From contig NZ_QWKI01000055.1 of NCBI RefSeq assembly GCF_009911645.1, forward strand, positions 1 through 64,000: 64,000 nucleotides of DNA, given 5' to 3'. Position 1 is the first letter of the stretch, and each line of letters begins with the position of its first letter. The notes beneath the pieces were generated by a model. That model was not told the DNA's origin. It saw only the letters and a list, made by a program, of their open reading frames with translations, and made no database searches. The position numbers and the translations under genes are program-made. Source of the DNA: Pseudoflavonifractor sp. 60 (GTDB taxonomy: Bacteria > Bacillota > Clostridia > Oscillospirales > Oscillospiraceae). Shown in pieces: positions 51,540 through 59,770 of this stretch.

Positions 51540-52361
51540 ATGGGTATTTTTTCTGAGATTGATGTGGAACAGGAGAGCCGCGATGAGCTCCAACATGAGA
51601 CAACTGAACAGCCGCAGATTTCGCTGGTGGAATCTCCGCCGCCGGCTGAATCCGATTCTGAAGCGGAGCCGGCCGAGACCCAATTGGTCGCCGACAGCCA
51701 AGACAAAGACGCAGCCCCGGCTGAGGACAAGGACGAGGAGACCAAGCGGAAAGAGCATGAGGCCGCTGAGGCCAAACGCAAGGCCGAATGGGAGGCCAGA
51801 CAGCAGAAGAAAAAAGCTGCCATGCAGGAGAAGCTGGATCGTCTGGCCGCCATGAGCGATGATGAGGTGATGGTCGCCTCCATGAAGCAGGTGAGCGCCG
51901 ATACTGAAAAGCTGACCCGGCGCAATATGAAGGACTGTGTGTCAGAGCACATTCAGACCCTGTGCCTGGACAACCCTGCCTTTGCCCGGAAGGTCATGCA
52001 CCCCGGCAAAAGCATGGTCCACTGTATCTGGTACATCAATCGAAAGGCAAAGGAGTTTGTTGAGCAAGAGATGAAGGATAACGATATCAAACCGGAAAAT
52101 GGTATCTATGGCAGTGATGTTCCGGACGATCTCTGTTATCAATGGGCTGTGGACTACTTCAATGATCCGGATGCCGAAGAGGACAAAGAAAAGGACGAGC
52201 AGTTTGTTCCGAAGCCTTATATCGGTAAATCCGCCAAGTCAAAGGGTAACGCAAAGAAAGCTGGAACGAAAAAAACTGAAAAGAAGGGAATTGATAAGCC
52301 CAAATCGGAATCCCAGCCAACTGGAGATGACGGCCAGCTCAGTTTACTGGGGGTGGCGTAA
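51540..52361 (+). CDS. PcfK-like protein
   Basis: A 273-residue protein: an acidic, low-complexity N-terminal third (about 1-90), a coiled-coil (EEARQQKKKAAMQEKL-type), then the PcfK core (MKDCVSEHIQTLCL, MVHCIWYINRKAKEFV, YGSDVPDDLCYQWAVDYFND) and a Lys-rich tail. PcfK is found beside PcfJ in pheromone-plasmid and related conjugative modules; role unclear. TAATG overlap with the PcfJ-like gene supports coupling. Confidence 0.82.
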   Translation: MGIFSEIDVEQESRDELQHETTEQPQISLVESPPPAESDSEAEPAETQLVADSQDKDAAPAEDKDEETKRKEHEAAEAKRKAEWEARQQKKKAAMQEKLDRLAAMSDDEVMVASMKQVSADTEKLTRRNMKDCVSEHIQTLCLDNPAFARKVMHPGKSMVHCIWYINRKAKEFVEQEMKDNDIKPENGIYGSDVPDDLCYQWAVDYFNDPDAEEDKEKDEQFVPKPYIGKSAKSKGNAKKAGTKKTEKKGIDKPKSESQPTGDDGQLSLLGVA

Positions 52362-53342
52362 TGGACGGAATTGATAAAAAAGCCTGCCGCCAGTTTTTGG
52401 AGCCTGGTCGGACCCCCAATTCTGACTGTGGACTGTTCCTTTTTCCCAAGTTGAAATACATCATCTGCACAGCGGTGAAAATTGTCGGTCACCGGCGCTT
52501 GCTGATTTTGTGTCTGTATGCCAGGGGGAATACCCCTGGCGACAAACCGAAGTTGACCTATACCATGTTTCAGGCCAGCGACAGCTTTATTACCTATAAC
52601 CATGGGACAGACACAAAAGCCGTGTCTCCAGAAGGTGGGAACTGATATCCGTGAACTGCGGCTGCTCCGTATTCTTCGGGCGGCAGGACATCAACCGGGC
52701 GATGCAATCTTTACCTGGGTGAATACCAATAAACTTACAGAAATGGATCAATTAACCTGCGCTCTGCATAATACTACCCCACACAAGCTGATGCGTTACT
52801 TGGATCAGTTGTTCGCAAAATTGGGCAACAGTACTTATCGGGGATGCGCTGGAGTTTTGTCCGATTACAGAGATTATTTGGGCTTTTGTGAGCAGTTGGG
52901 ATACGACTTGAAAAATGAATTTATCCTGTTCCCCAAAAACTTCAAGAGGGCGCATGATCAGGCCAACGATTTGGTAAAGCAGCATCGAGTGGAGCAGTAT
53001 GACCCGCAGATCGCCTCCATGCAGGAGAAGTTGAAGCATCGGTATCAATTCAAGTCTGACGGTCTTATCGTGCTGCCGCCCCATTCCGCGCGGGAAATCG
53101 TTGTCGAGGGTCAAAAGCTGCACCACTGTGTCGGCGGATATGCGCAGAGCATGGCCGAAAAGAGATGTATCATTCTGTTCATCCGGCAGGAAGCTAAAAG
53201 GAACAAACCGTTTTTCACGGTAGAGGTACAAGGTGATAAAATTCGCCAGGTACGGGGTTCTAACAACCGCGCACCTGTACCGGAGGTCACCGCGTTTTTG
53301 GACAAGTGGAAGAAGAAAAAACATTTGAAAGAAGCTGCATAG
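52361..53342 (+). pseudogene. PcfJ-like gene, frameshifted and shortened
   Basis: The N-terminal fragment (52361-52645; MDGIDKKACRQFLEPG, ending in TYTMFQASDSFITYNHGTDT) and the C-terminal fragment (frame of 52602-53342; CALHNTTPHKLMRYLD, then LHHCVGGYAQSMAE) are in different frames. The span between the two parts is shorter than in usual PcfJ proteins. The C-terminal PcfJ domain with HHCVGGY is intact and has a possible ATG at 52602, so a short PcfJ may still be made. Confidence 0.7.
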
Positions 53343-53357
53343 AATTGGAGGTTCATT

Positions 53358-53558
53358 ATGAAACAGCTTGGTAATTTGGCAATCGTCTGTGCCCGGCGTC
53401 CCGAGGCGCTGATGCAGGTCTATGGTGGTAAGGTAACTGTCTATGTCGGCTCCGGCCCGGAGCGGGAGGTCTTACATACCGCTTGGGACAACGACGCAGA
53501 AATCAGCCGTATCGTCCACGAATTGAATTTTGGAAAATACGCGAAGGAGGCGGCGTGA
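53358..53558 (+). CDS. Small conserved element protein
   Basis: A 66-residue protein (MKQLGNLAIVCARRP, then VTVYVGSGPEREVLH). TTGGAGG lies upstream of the ATG. Its stop overlaps the start of the ligase-like gene (TGATG). Beta-rich; no family is recognised. Confidence 0.6.
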   Translation: MKQLGNLAIVCARRPEALMQVYGGKVTVYVGSGPEREVLHTAWDNDAEISRIVHELNFGKYAKEAA

Positions 53559-54721
53559 TGGTACTGACAACTTTTCAGCAGCTGCGGGACTTGACCGCGC
53601 GGCTTAACCGTTACCGGCATGAGTATCACGACCTGAAGGCCCCCAGCGTGATCGACGAGGAGTATGACCGGGTTTTGGGAGACCTGACTGCATTGGAGAA
53701 GACCATCGGGACCCGTATGGCGGATTCCCCCACCTGGAAAATCGGCTACCCCTCGGTAAAGGAGCTGAAACAGGTGGTCCACACCATTCCGTTCCCCATC
53801 CCAAGGGTGGCTGCCCGGGTTGAGGATATTGCCAACTTTGCGGGCGAGCAGAAGGTTTTGATTCTGCTGTACCTGGACGGCCCGACCGTTAAACTGACCT
53901 ATGAGGGCGGAGAACTGATCGAGATGACCACCCAAGGCAATGGCAGCAAGGGTGAGGATATCACCCACAATGCCAGAGCAATCAGCGGTATCCCCGCAAA
54001 AATCACCTGTCAGGAGCGGCTGGTGGTGCTGGGCAAGGTATTCATCCGCCCCAGTGATTTTGAGGAGCTGAAGAACACACTGATAAGCGGCGATGGGAAA
54101 CCTTACCCCAGCGGACGGGACTTTGCAGAGGACTCTGTCCGGTTGCTGGAATCCGCTGTGTGCCGGGACCGGCGGCTCACCTTTATGCCCTTCCACGTTC
54201 TGGAGGGATTTGTGATGCTGGAGACAAAAGCAAAGCGGCTCCAGGAGTTAGGGCGCTACGGTTTTTGCGGCAGCGACGGCCTGGCAAGCAGGGGCACCCT
54301 ATCCAGTGAGGATTTGAACGGGGCACTTGAAAAACTGCCAAAGTATGCACAGAAGCAGGATCTGCCCCTTGACGGTATCCTGTTCGCCTACAATGATGTC
54401 GTTGTTTCCAAAACGCAGACGCAAGGCCAGGATATTCTTATATTTAAGACTGGAGGCGAGTGCGACCGGCGCCCTCCCTTTATGGACTGCCTGGCAGCCA
54501 TGAACATCCCTGAGCTTGGGATGAATGAAGTTCTCTCCCTGGCTCTGCATTTCTGTGACAACCTGGACGATTTTGAGGAAGCGGTTATGACCGGATATGA
54601 TTTCAGCCAGATTCCCAGCGTCGATGCGGCGCTGCAAGAAAGTATCTGCCAGTGGTTTCAGGACGAAGAAAAACTGGTGTCGCTGGATGGAGCTGCGGGA
54701 ACAGTTGGAGAGATGATTTGA
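53558..54721 (+). CDS. NAD-dependent DNA ligase-like protein without catalytic residues
   Basis: A 387-residue protein. The N-terminal helices (LTARLNRYRHEYHDLKAPSV, then DEEYDRVLGDL) and the following segment (FPIPRVAAR, then QGNGSKGEDITHNARAI) copy the LigA NAD-binding and adenylation domains. The active-site K-x-D-G reads YLDG, R-G-D-G reads QGNG, and R-G-E reads LGK. So the adenylated Lys and two other key residues are absent. OB, zinc-finger and BRCT parts of LigA are missing too. A ligase fold reused for another task is likely. ATG 53558 follows GAAGGAGG. Confidence 0.75.
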   Translation: MVLTTFQQLRDLTARLNRYRHEYHDLKAPSVIDEEYDRVLGDLTALEKTIGTRMADSPTWKIGYPSVKELKQVVHTIPFPIPRVAARVEDIANFAGEQKVLILLYLDGPTVKLTYEGGELIEMTTQGNGSKGEDITHNARAISGIPAKITCQERLVVLGKVFIRPSDFEELKNTLISGDGKPYPSGRDFAEDSVRLLESAVCRDRRLTFMPFHVLEGFVMLETKAKRLQELGRYGFCGSDGLASRGTLSSEDLNGALEKLPKYAQKQDLPLDGILFAYNDVVVSKTQTQGQDILIFKTGGECDRRPPFMDCLAAMNIPELGMNEVLSLALHFCDNLDDFEEAVMTGYDFSQIPSVDAALQESICQWFQDEEKLVSLDGAAGTVGEMI

Positions 54722-54852
54722 AAAGAGCGTATTACTCTGTTCCACACATACCTGTAGGGCGGCCTGTCATTTTGACAGACCGCCCTTTTTTGATAATCCT
54801 GTTGAAAACGACGTATTATATTCGTATAAAAAGAGTAAGGAGGCGTGAAGCT

Positions 54853-55767
54853 ATGTTAATCGCAATCGACCACGGCAATAAATTGATCAAAGTTCCCAAT
54901 CATGAGCCCTTTACCTCCGGTCTGGAGGAGAGTGATGTACCGCCTTTTGGAGGCGAAACCTTGAAGTACCAGGGGAAATACTACACACTTTCTGAGAAGC
55001 GTATTCCCTACCATCGGGACAAGACGGAGGATGAGCGATTCTTTATCCTCTCTCTGTTTGCCATCGCCTATGAGATCGAGGCGGCGGGCGGTTACTCCCA
55101 TAACGTCATGCGCATCCAACTTGCGGTAGGGCTGCCCCCGGCCCACTACGGCGCCCAGCACAAGAGCTTTACTGGTTACTTCACCGGGCGGGGCGTAGTC
55201 CAGTTTGAATACCAGAAGCGGCCTTACTCCATCTATATCGAGAAGGCCATGTGCTTCCCCCAGTCCTACGCTGCCGCTGTGACGATTTTGAAGTCGCTGC
55301 GGGACAAGCCCAAGGCGCTGGTCGTGGACCAGGGCGGCATGACGACGGACTTTCTGCTCCTGAAGGATGGGGTGGGCGACCTGTCCGTCTGCGACTCCCT
55401 GGAGTACGGGGCGATTACCCTCTATAACAAGATCAAGTCCAAGATCAGCGCCGAGCTTGATATTCTGATGGAGGAATCTGAAATCGACGCTGTTCTGATG
55501 GGGCGTACCGAGCATGTGCCGGACAAGGTAGCGGAGATCGTGGAGCAGCAGGCCCAGGTATTTGTCAACGATCTGTTCAGCACCCTGCGGGAGCGGGGCC
55601 TGGAGCTGAAATCCGGTACAGTGGTCTTTGTAGGTGGAGGAGCGATTTTGCTGCGCCGACAGATTGAGGCGTCTGGAAAAGTGGGAAATCCCTTATTCAT
55701 TGAGGACATCCAAGCCAACGTTAGGGGCTATGAGATGCTGTACCAGTATGCAGTGGACGGCAGGTGA
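54853..55767 (+). CDS. ParM-like actin-family ATPase
   Basis: A 304-residue actin-like protein. Phosphate-1 motif IAIDHGNKLIKV at the start, phosphate-2 VVDQGGMTTDFLLL near 160, and the adenosine motif VVFVGGGAILL near 265. ATG 54853 follows AAGGAGGCG. These filaments push plasmid copies apart during segregation. Its stop overlaps the next gene, which should be the DNA-binding adaptor. Partition genes on an integrated element point to a replicating stage. Confidence 0.85.
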   Translation: MLIAIDHGNKLIKVPNHEPFTSGLEESDVPPFGGETLKYQGKYYTLSEKRIPYHRDKTEDERFFILSLFAIAYEIEAAGGYSHNVMRIQLAVGLPPAHYGAQHKSFTGYFTGRGVVQFEYQKRPYSIYIEKAMCFPQSYAAAVTILKSLRDKPKALVVDQGGMTTDFLLLKDGVGDLSVCDSLEYGAITLYNKIKSKISAELDILMEESEIDAVLMGRTEHVPDKVAEIVEQQAQVFVNDLFSTLRERGLELKSGTVVFVGGGAILLRRQIEASGKVGNPLFIEDIQANVRGYEMLYQYAVDGR

Positions 55768-55772
55768 CGGGA

Positions 55773-56120
55773 ATGGGCGAGAAAAAGGACCCTGGCAAAT
55801 TCACCGTGCGTTTCAACGCCGCTGACCCACAACAAAGGACAGTAATTGAAATCCTAAATCAGCAGGGGCGGTACAAGGCGCAGTTCCTCACCAATGCGAT
55901 TTTACACTATATCCATTGCTCCCAAACACCAAAGATACAAAGTACGGTGACAGACAGCGCGGAGATAGAGCGTATTGTACGCCATGTTCTTGCACAGCAG
56001 CAGACAACCCCCGCCCTACAACAGGAGGTCAAACAAGCGGCCCAGATACCAGCCAGCCCATCAGAAGACGAGGACAGGGATGCGATTTTTAAGACACTAG
56101 AGGCATTTCAACAGAAATAA
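55773..56120 (+). CDS. ParR-like partition adaptor
   Basis: A 115-residue protein following the ParM-like gene. The N-terminal part (GKFTVRFNAADPQQRTVIEI, then GRYKAQFLTNAILHYI) has the RHH pattern of ParR/StbB adaptors. The C-terminal part is a flexible tail ending IFKTLEAFQQK, which could contact the filament. GTG 55764 is another possible start. Confidence 0.68.
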   Translation: MGEKKDPGKFTVRFNAADPQQRTVIEILNQQGRYKAQFLTNAILHYIHCSQTPKIQSTVTDSAEIERIVRHVLAQQQTTPALQQEVKQAAQIPASPSEDEDRDAIFKTLEAFQQK

Positions 56121-56125
56121 AACAC

Positions 56126-56161
56126 GGCCTAGCAGTCGAGTGGCTGCTAGGCCTTATTTTT
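56126..56161 (+). terminator. Terminator of the element 3 operon
   Basis: GGCCTAGCAG pairs with CTGCTAGGCC, followed by TTATTTTT. Confidence 0.85.
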
Positions 56162-56296
56162 CATTTGGAATTGCCACTGCGATAAAACTGTCTACCACAT
56201 CCTCCAGGTGGCGGTATTGTTCCGGGGAAAGTTGTGAAACTTTTTGGGAGAGGATAGAACGATCTTCCCCAGAGATTCTTCCCAAGAGAACATTTG

Positions 56297-56333
56297 TCAA
56301 GGGGGATTTCATCATAAAGATGAAATCCCCCTT
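56297..56333. repeat. Perfect inverted repeat
   Basis: AAGGGGGATTTCATC and GATGAAATCCCCCTT around a five-base loop. There is no T-run on either side, so it is not a standard terminator. It lies just past the end of the leftward gene at 56355 and could protect its mRNA 3' end or be an insertion scar. Confidence 0.5.
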
Positions 56334-56354
56334 GAATAAAATGGAAGCAGTATA

Positions 56355-56702
56355 TTAGACGACATTCTCACCTAGGATTATTTTGGGCATTGTAGTTAAA
56401 CAACGATTCCAACGCTTATAAAATTTCTCGATACCAAGCTTAGATACTCTTGCATGGACCTCTTCGTTTTCCAATACCCAATATAGCACATATGTTACTT
56501 TACCAATATTTCTTGTAAGGCGAATAGGTAATTCGCCCTCTTTAACTGCACTAAAATCTTTTTGTCGGTGAGTACGCTTTATGTAATGCACATCAATAAC
56601 ACCATCTTGTTCCAAATAAAATTCAGACACTTCTTTCATCAGTTCTTCAATTTCATCTATCTTAGTTAATTTCGCTTCATATATACATATCTCATTAAAC
56701 AT
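56355..56702 (-). CDS. Small protein of unknown function
   Basis: A 115-residue protein starting MFNEICIYEAKLTKIDEIEEL; ATG 56702 follows GGAGGGG. The pattern of N-terminal strand, helix (LMKEVSEFYLEQDGVIDVHYI) and later strands suggests a ferredoxin-like dimeric barrel as in ABM-domain proteins. It is AT-rich compared with neighbours and looks like a separate acquisition. Confidence 0.6.
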   Translation of the reverse strand: MFNEICIYEAKLTKIDEIEELMKEVSEFYLEQDGVIDVHYIKRTHRQKDFSAVKEGELPIRLTRNIGKVTYVLYWVLENEEVHARVSKLGIEKFYKRWNRCLTTMPKIILGENVV

Positions 56703-56759
56703 ATCTCCCCTCCTCAAATTCTGAGTTTAAGAAATTGATATGAGCAAAGTATACCACAA

Positions 56760-57187
56760 TTGCAAGCGCCGTTCAACTCTCAATTATCGGCACTGATAGT
56801 AGCGGCAAGCAATGCGCCGGTATATACCCGGCGCAGCTTGTTGGGGGTCGACGGCCCCCAAACTCCCGGTGCATCGGCGCAGCCCCGCCCGATGCACAAG
56901 CCGCCGGTGGCGTCTGCTGGCCTGTCCATACTGGGCAGGGAGGGGACGCCCGGCGGGCCGCCCCTCGGAGAGCGCACGACTGCCGCAGGCAGTACCACCA
57001 CCCGCTTGCGGGTGGTGGGTAAGTGCGCTCTTCGAGAGGGTCGGCAAAGAGAACGGAGCGCCCAGGTCATCCCCAGACGCTCCCGCTTCGGTTCCCTCCT
57101 GCTGGTTGATCACCGCCTTTCCAGCCTGTGTCATTTTGCCACAAATGAACCATCAGCCAATGTGTATTTGGATGGTGAAACCACCCT
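56760..57187. other. GC-rich, highly foldable noncoding region
   Basis: At least four tight hairpins in a row: GCGCCGG/CCGGCGC (about 56810-56832), GGGGGTCGACGGCCCCC (about 56840-56857), ACTGCCGCAGGCAGT (about 56978-56992) and ACCACCCGCTTGCGGGTGGT (about 56996-57015). GAGCGCAC and GTGCGCTC flank the last two. Open frames on both strands lack ribosome sites. It may be a structured RNA or a transfer origin. Confidence 0.5.
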
Positions 57188-57406
57188 TTACACAATACAT
57201 CTCAGCAGCAGATAGTCTGGGCTGATATCAAGGGCAGCGCAGATACTAATAATGTTTGCTGGGCGTAATGCTTTCTTCCCTGTTTCAGCAGTAGAAATTG
57301 TCTGTGTTGTCAAATCTGCGCGTTCTGCGACCTCTTCCTGAGTAAGCCTGAGCTGTTTTCTCCGCTCAACTAACCGTTTTCCCATTTCTTTCAGCAAGTT
57401 TTCCAT
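57188..57406 (-). CDS. XRE-family regulator
   Basis: A 72-residue Cro/C1-type protein: MGKRLVERRKQLRLTQEEVAERADLTTQTISTAE is the HTH. ATG 57406 follows GGGAGTGG. It is divergent from the SLOG gene, with the palindrome at 57419-57438 between them, so it likely represses itself and perhaps the SLOG gene. Confidence 0.85.
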   Translation of the reverse strand: MENLLKEMGKRLVERRKQLRLTQEEVAERADLTTQTISTAETGKKALRPANIISICAALDISPDYLLLRCIV

Positions 57407-57418
57407 TTCACCACTCCC

Positions 57419-57438
57419 ATGGATAATATTTTATCCAT
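57419..57438. promoter_or_regulatory. Operator palindrome
   Basis: ATGGATAA-TATT-TTATCCAT, a perfect inverted repeat directly upstream of the XRE gene. Confidence 0.65.
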
Positions 57439-57522
57439 TATGGCGAAAAAATTTAATAGACTATAGATAGATTAAATTAGCAATAACGTATATAATAGGC
57501 GAAACAGAAAGGAGAATTTATT

Positions 57523-58053
57523 ATGTATATATGTGCGATCACAGGCCATCGGCCGACCAGATTCAAATTCAAATACAATGAAAACGACTCCCGCTGCAAG
57601 CACCTAAAAAGGCGGCTGCGGGAGCAGTTTGTTGAGTTATACGATCAAGGCGTCCGGCGATTCCTGGTAGGTGGAGCCCTTGGTGTGGATATGTGGAGCG
57701 GGGAGATTCTGCTGAAAATGAAGCTGGAGCCGGACTACAAGGATATTGAATTGGTTGTAGTGCTTCCCTACCCTGGCCATGATGAACGGTGGGATGAACG
57801 GAGCAAAAAGCGACTGGCGTTCTTGATTGAGCATAGTACAGAGCATATTACAGTGGGACAGAAAGCGTGGAGAGATAGCTTTATCCAAAGAAACAGGTAT
57901 CTGGTTGGCCATGCTGACTGCCTTTTGGCTGTGTATGATAATGAGCGATCCATAAGGAGCGGTACCGGTATGACAGTAAATTATGCTAAAAAAAAGAAAG
58001 TGCCGGTTATTTTGATACACCCAGATATTATGGAAATGGTATGGCTTCAATAA
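57523..58053 (+). CDS. SLOG-family (DUF1273/YspA-like) protein
   Basis: A 176-residue Rossmann-type protein: ITGHRPTRF at the start, VGGALGVDMWSGEI (the glycine-rich ligand loop), VVLPYPGHDERW, and HADCLLAVYDNERSIRSGTGMTVNYA at the end. SLOG proteins are predicted to bind nucleotide-derived ligands and some act in conflict systems. AAAGGAG precedes ATG 57523, with TATAAT at 57491 as a likely -10. Confidence 0.85.
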   Translation: MYICAITGHRPTRFKFKYNENDSRCKHLKRRLREQFVELYDQGVRRFLVGGALGVDMWSGEILLKMKLEPDYKDIELVVVLPYPGHDERWDERSKKRLAFLIEHSTEHITVGQKAWRDSFIQRNRYLVGHADCLLAVYDNERSIRSGTGMTVNYAKKKKVPVILIHPDIMEMVWLQ

Positions 58054-58120
58054 GTTAAGATTTGCGCTATAAGATAAGTTTACAATATTCTATACAGTTT
58101 CATTGTGTTAGTAGGAGAAT

Positions 58121-58147
58121 GGGGCTGGAGTGTTATACTCCAGCCCC
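58121..58147. terminator. Convergent hairpin, probable terminator
   Basis: GGGGCTGGAGT and ACTCCAGCCCC around GTTAT, between the SLOG gene and the end of the flavodoxin gene. No strong T-run on either side. Confidence 0.5.
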
Positions 58148-58173
58148 CAGCTTAATATTTCAGAATGTGGTTT

Positions 58174-59745
58174 TCAGTTCACGTTAATGTCCAGTCCCAG
58201 ACCGTTTACCCACTCCACCATCGTATTGCGGGAGGTCCCACCGGCGAAGCGCCGTCCATCCAGCCAATCAGCGTCATTGGTCAGGCTGTGCAGATTTCTT
58301 GCGCTGGAGCCCATGCCGCTACTGTTGGAGGTGCAGAAAGGAACGATGGTCTTGCCGCTGAAGTCGTAACTCTCAAGGAAGGTGCTGACAATCCGGGGCG
58401 CCTCTCCCCACCAGATGGGGTAGCCAATGAATACAACATCGTACTGCTCCATATCCTCCACACTTCCAGAGATAGCGGGGCGGGCATTGGGATCATTCAT
58501 CTCTATCGAGGTCCGGCTGGAGGAGTTACCATAGTTCAGATCGGCGGAGGTGTAGGGGGTCTGGGGCACGATCTCGTAGATATCCGCGCCTAGGGAATCG
58601 GCAATATACTCCGCCAGAGGCTTGGTGGTATTGGTGGCGGAGAAGTAGGCTACCAGCACCTTGGTTTCATCGGCGGGAGCCGGTGTGGGAGTAGGGGCAG
58701 CGGCAGGGGTAAAATCAAGTCCTAAACCGTTGGCCCAGTTGGAAAGGGTATTTGTGGTGTCGCTGCTGAAGCAGCGGCGTCCATCCATCCAGGCAGCGCC
58801 GTCCGCCAGACCACGGATATTGGAGACACTATTGGCAATGCCGCTTCCGCCGGAAGTGCAGAAAGGTACGATGGTTTTGCCGCTGAGATTTTCACTTTCC
58901 AGGAAAGTATAGATAATACGGGGTGCATCGTTGTTCCAGATGGGATAGCCCAGGAAAATCACGTCATACTGTTCCAGGTTTGCCACGCTGTAGGCAATGG
59001 CGGGGCGGGCGCTGGGGTCATGCTGCTCGGTAACAGAGCGGCAGTTGGAATTGGTGTAGTCCAGGTCAGCCGCCGTATAGGGCTGTTCCGGCGCAATCTC
59101 ATGCAGGACAGCCACATCAGAACCAAGGGCAGTCACAAGGTTCTCCGCCACGCCTCTGGTGGTGCCGGTGCCGGAGAAATAGGCAACCAATACCCTGGCT
59201 CCGCCGTTGGGGGTGTCCTGACTGCGCGCGAGGTTCCACATGACGGCGGCGGTCTGGGCGCGGGTGACGGGAGTATTTTCGCCAGTAAAACCAGGAATAT
59301 TGTCCGTAATGGGCCGATCAGTGTACTTGTTCATGATGATATTCAACTGTGCTTGGGTGATGGCGTCGTTTGTTCCAAAGCGGCCATCTCCGTACCCCAG
59401 GATCAGCCGCTCGCTGGCTGCCCAGCGGATAGCCTCACTGTACCACTGGCCCTCGGGAACGTCGGAAAACTGCATCAGGTAATTGACCGCCGGGCTGCCC
59501 GCCTGCCGCCAGAGGACGGATACCAGCATGGCGCGGGTCAGGTTGCCCTCCGGGGCAAATTGCCTGTTTCCAATCCCGGACATCAGTCCGCGTTCCTGGC
59601 AATACATGACGGCTTCTGCATACCAGGAATCGGCGCTTACATCAGAGAAGCCAGTATCCTCCACAGCGGCAAAGGCTGTGACTGACAGAGCGAGGGTCAG
59701 GATGGCCGCCATCATCAAAGCGGCCAGACGTTTCAGATTTTTCAT
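58174..59745 (-). CDS. Secreted SLH protein with two flavodoxin-like domains
   Basis: A 523-residue exported protein. Signal peptide: KRLAALMMAAILTLALSVTAFA. SLH-type repeats (FSDVSADSWYAEAVMYC, FSDVPEGQWYSEAIRWA and a shorter third) span about 28-180. Two flavodoxin domains follow: VLVAYFSGTGTTRGVAEN (about 190-345) and VLVAYFSATNTTKPLAEY (about 365-520), each with a phosphate-binding loop and an FLGYPIW/FIGYPIW segment. A Pro/Thr linker joins them. ATG 59745 follows AAAGGAG. It probably holds FMN outside the membrane, anchored to the cell wall. Confidence 0.88.
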   Translation of the reverse strand: MKNLKRLAALMMAAILTLALSVTAFAAVEDTGFSDVSADSWYAEAVMYCQERGLMSGIGNRQFAPEGNLTRAMLVSVLWRQAGSPAVNYLMQFSDVPEGQWYSEAIRWAASERLILGYGDGRFGTNDAITQAQLNIIMNKYTDRPITDNIPGFTGENTPVTRAQTAAVMWNLARSQDTPNGGARVLVAYFSGTGTTRGVAENLVTALGSDVAVLHEIAPEQPYTAADLDYTNSNCRSVTEQHDPSARPAIAYSVANLEQYDVIFLGYPIWNNDAPRIIYTFLESENLSGKTIVPFCTSGGSGIANSVSNIRGLADGAAWMDGRRCFSSDTTNTLSNWANGLGLDFTPAAAPTPTPAPADETKVLVAYFSATNTTKPLAEYIADSLGADIYEIVPQTPYTSADLNYGNSSSRTSIEMNDPNARPAISGSVEDMEQYDVVFIGYPIWWGEAPRIVSTFLESYDFSGKTIVPFCTSNSSGMGSSARNLHSLTNDADWLDGRRFAGGTSRNTMVEWVNGLGLDINVN

Positions 59746-59770
59746 AGTCGCACACTCCTTTTTATTCTGC

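Larger units (their letters stand above)
43663..57522. mobile_element. Element 3: decayed conjugative or plasmid-like element
   Basis: Begins at att core 3 with a truncated integrase and an excisionase. It then carries a rightward operon of DNA-processing and partition genes (YqaJ, RecD2, primase, PcfK/PcfJ, ligase-like, ParM/ParR-like). No relaxase, coupling protein or secretion genes are visible, and two genes have internal deletions. The right end is not marked by a tRNA core, so the limit given is a guess. Confidence 0.45.

Noticed and set aside
56784-57134. Open frames on both strands of the hairpin region
   Set aside because: They overlap each other, lack ribosome sites and are made of hairpin sequence.
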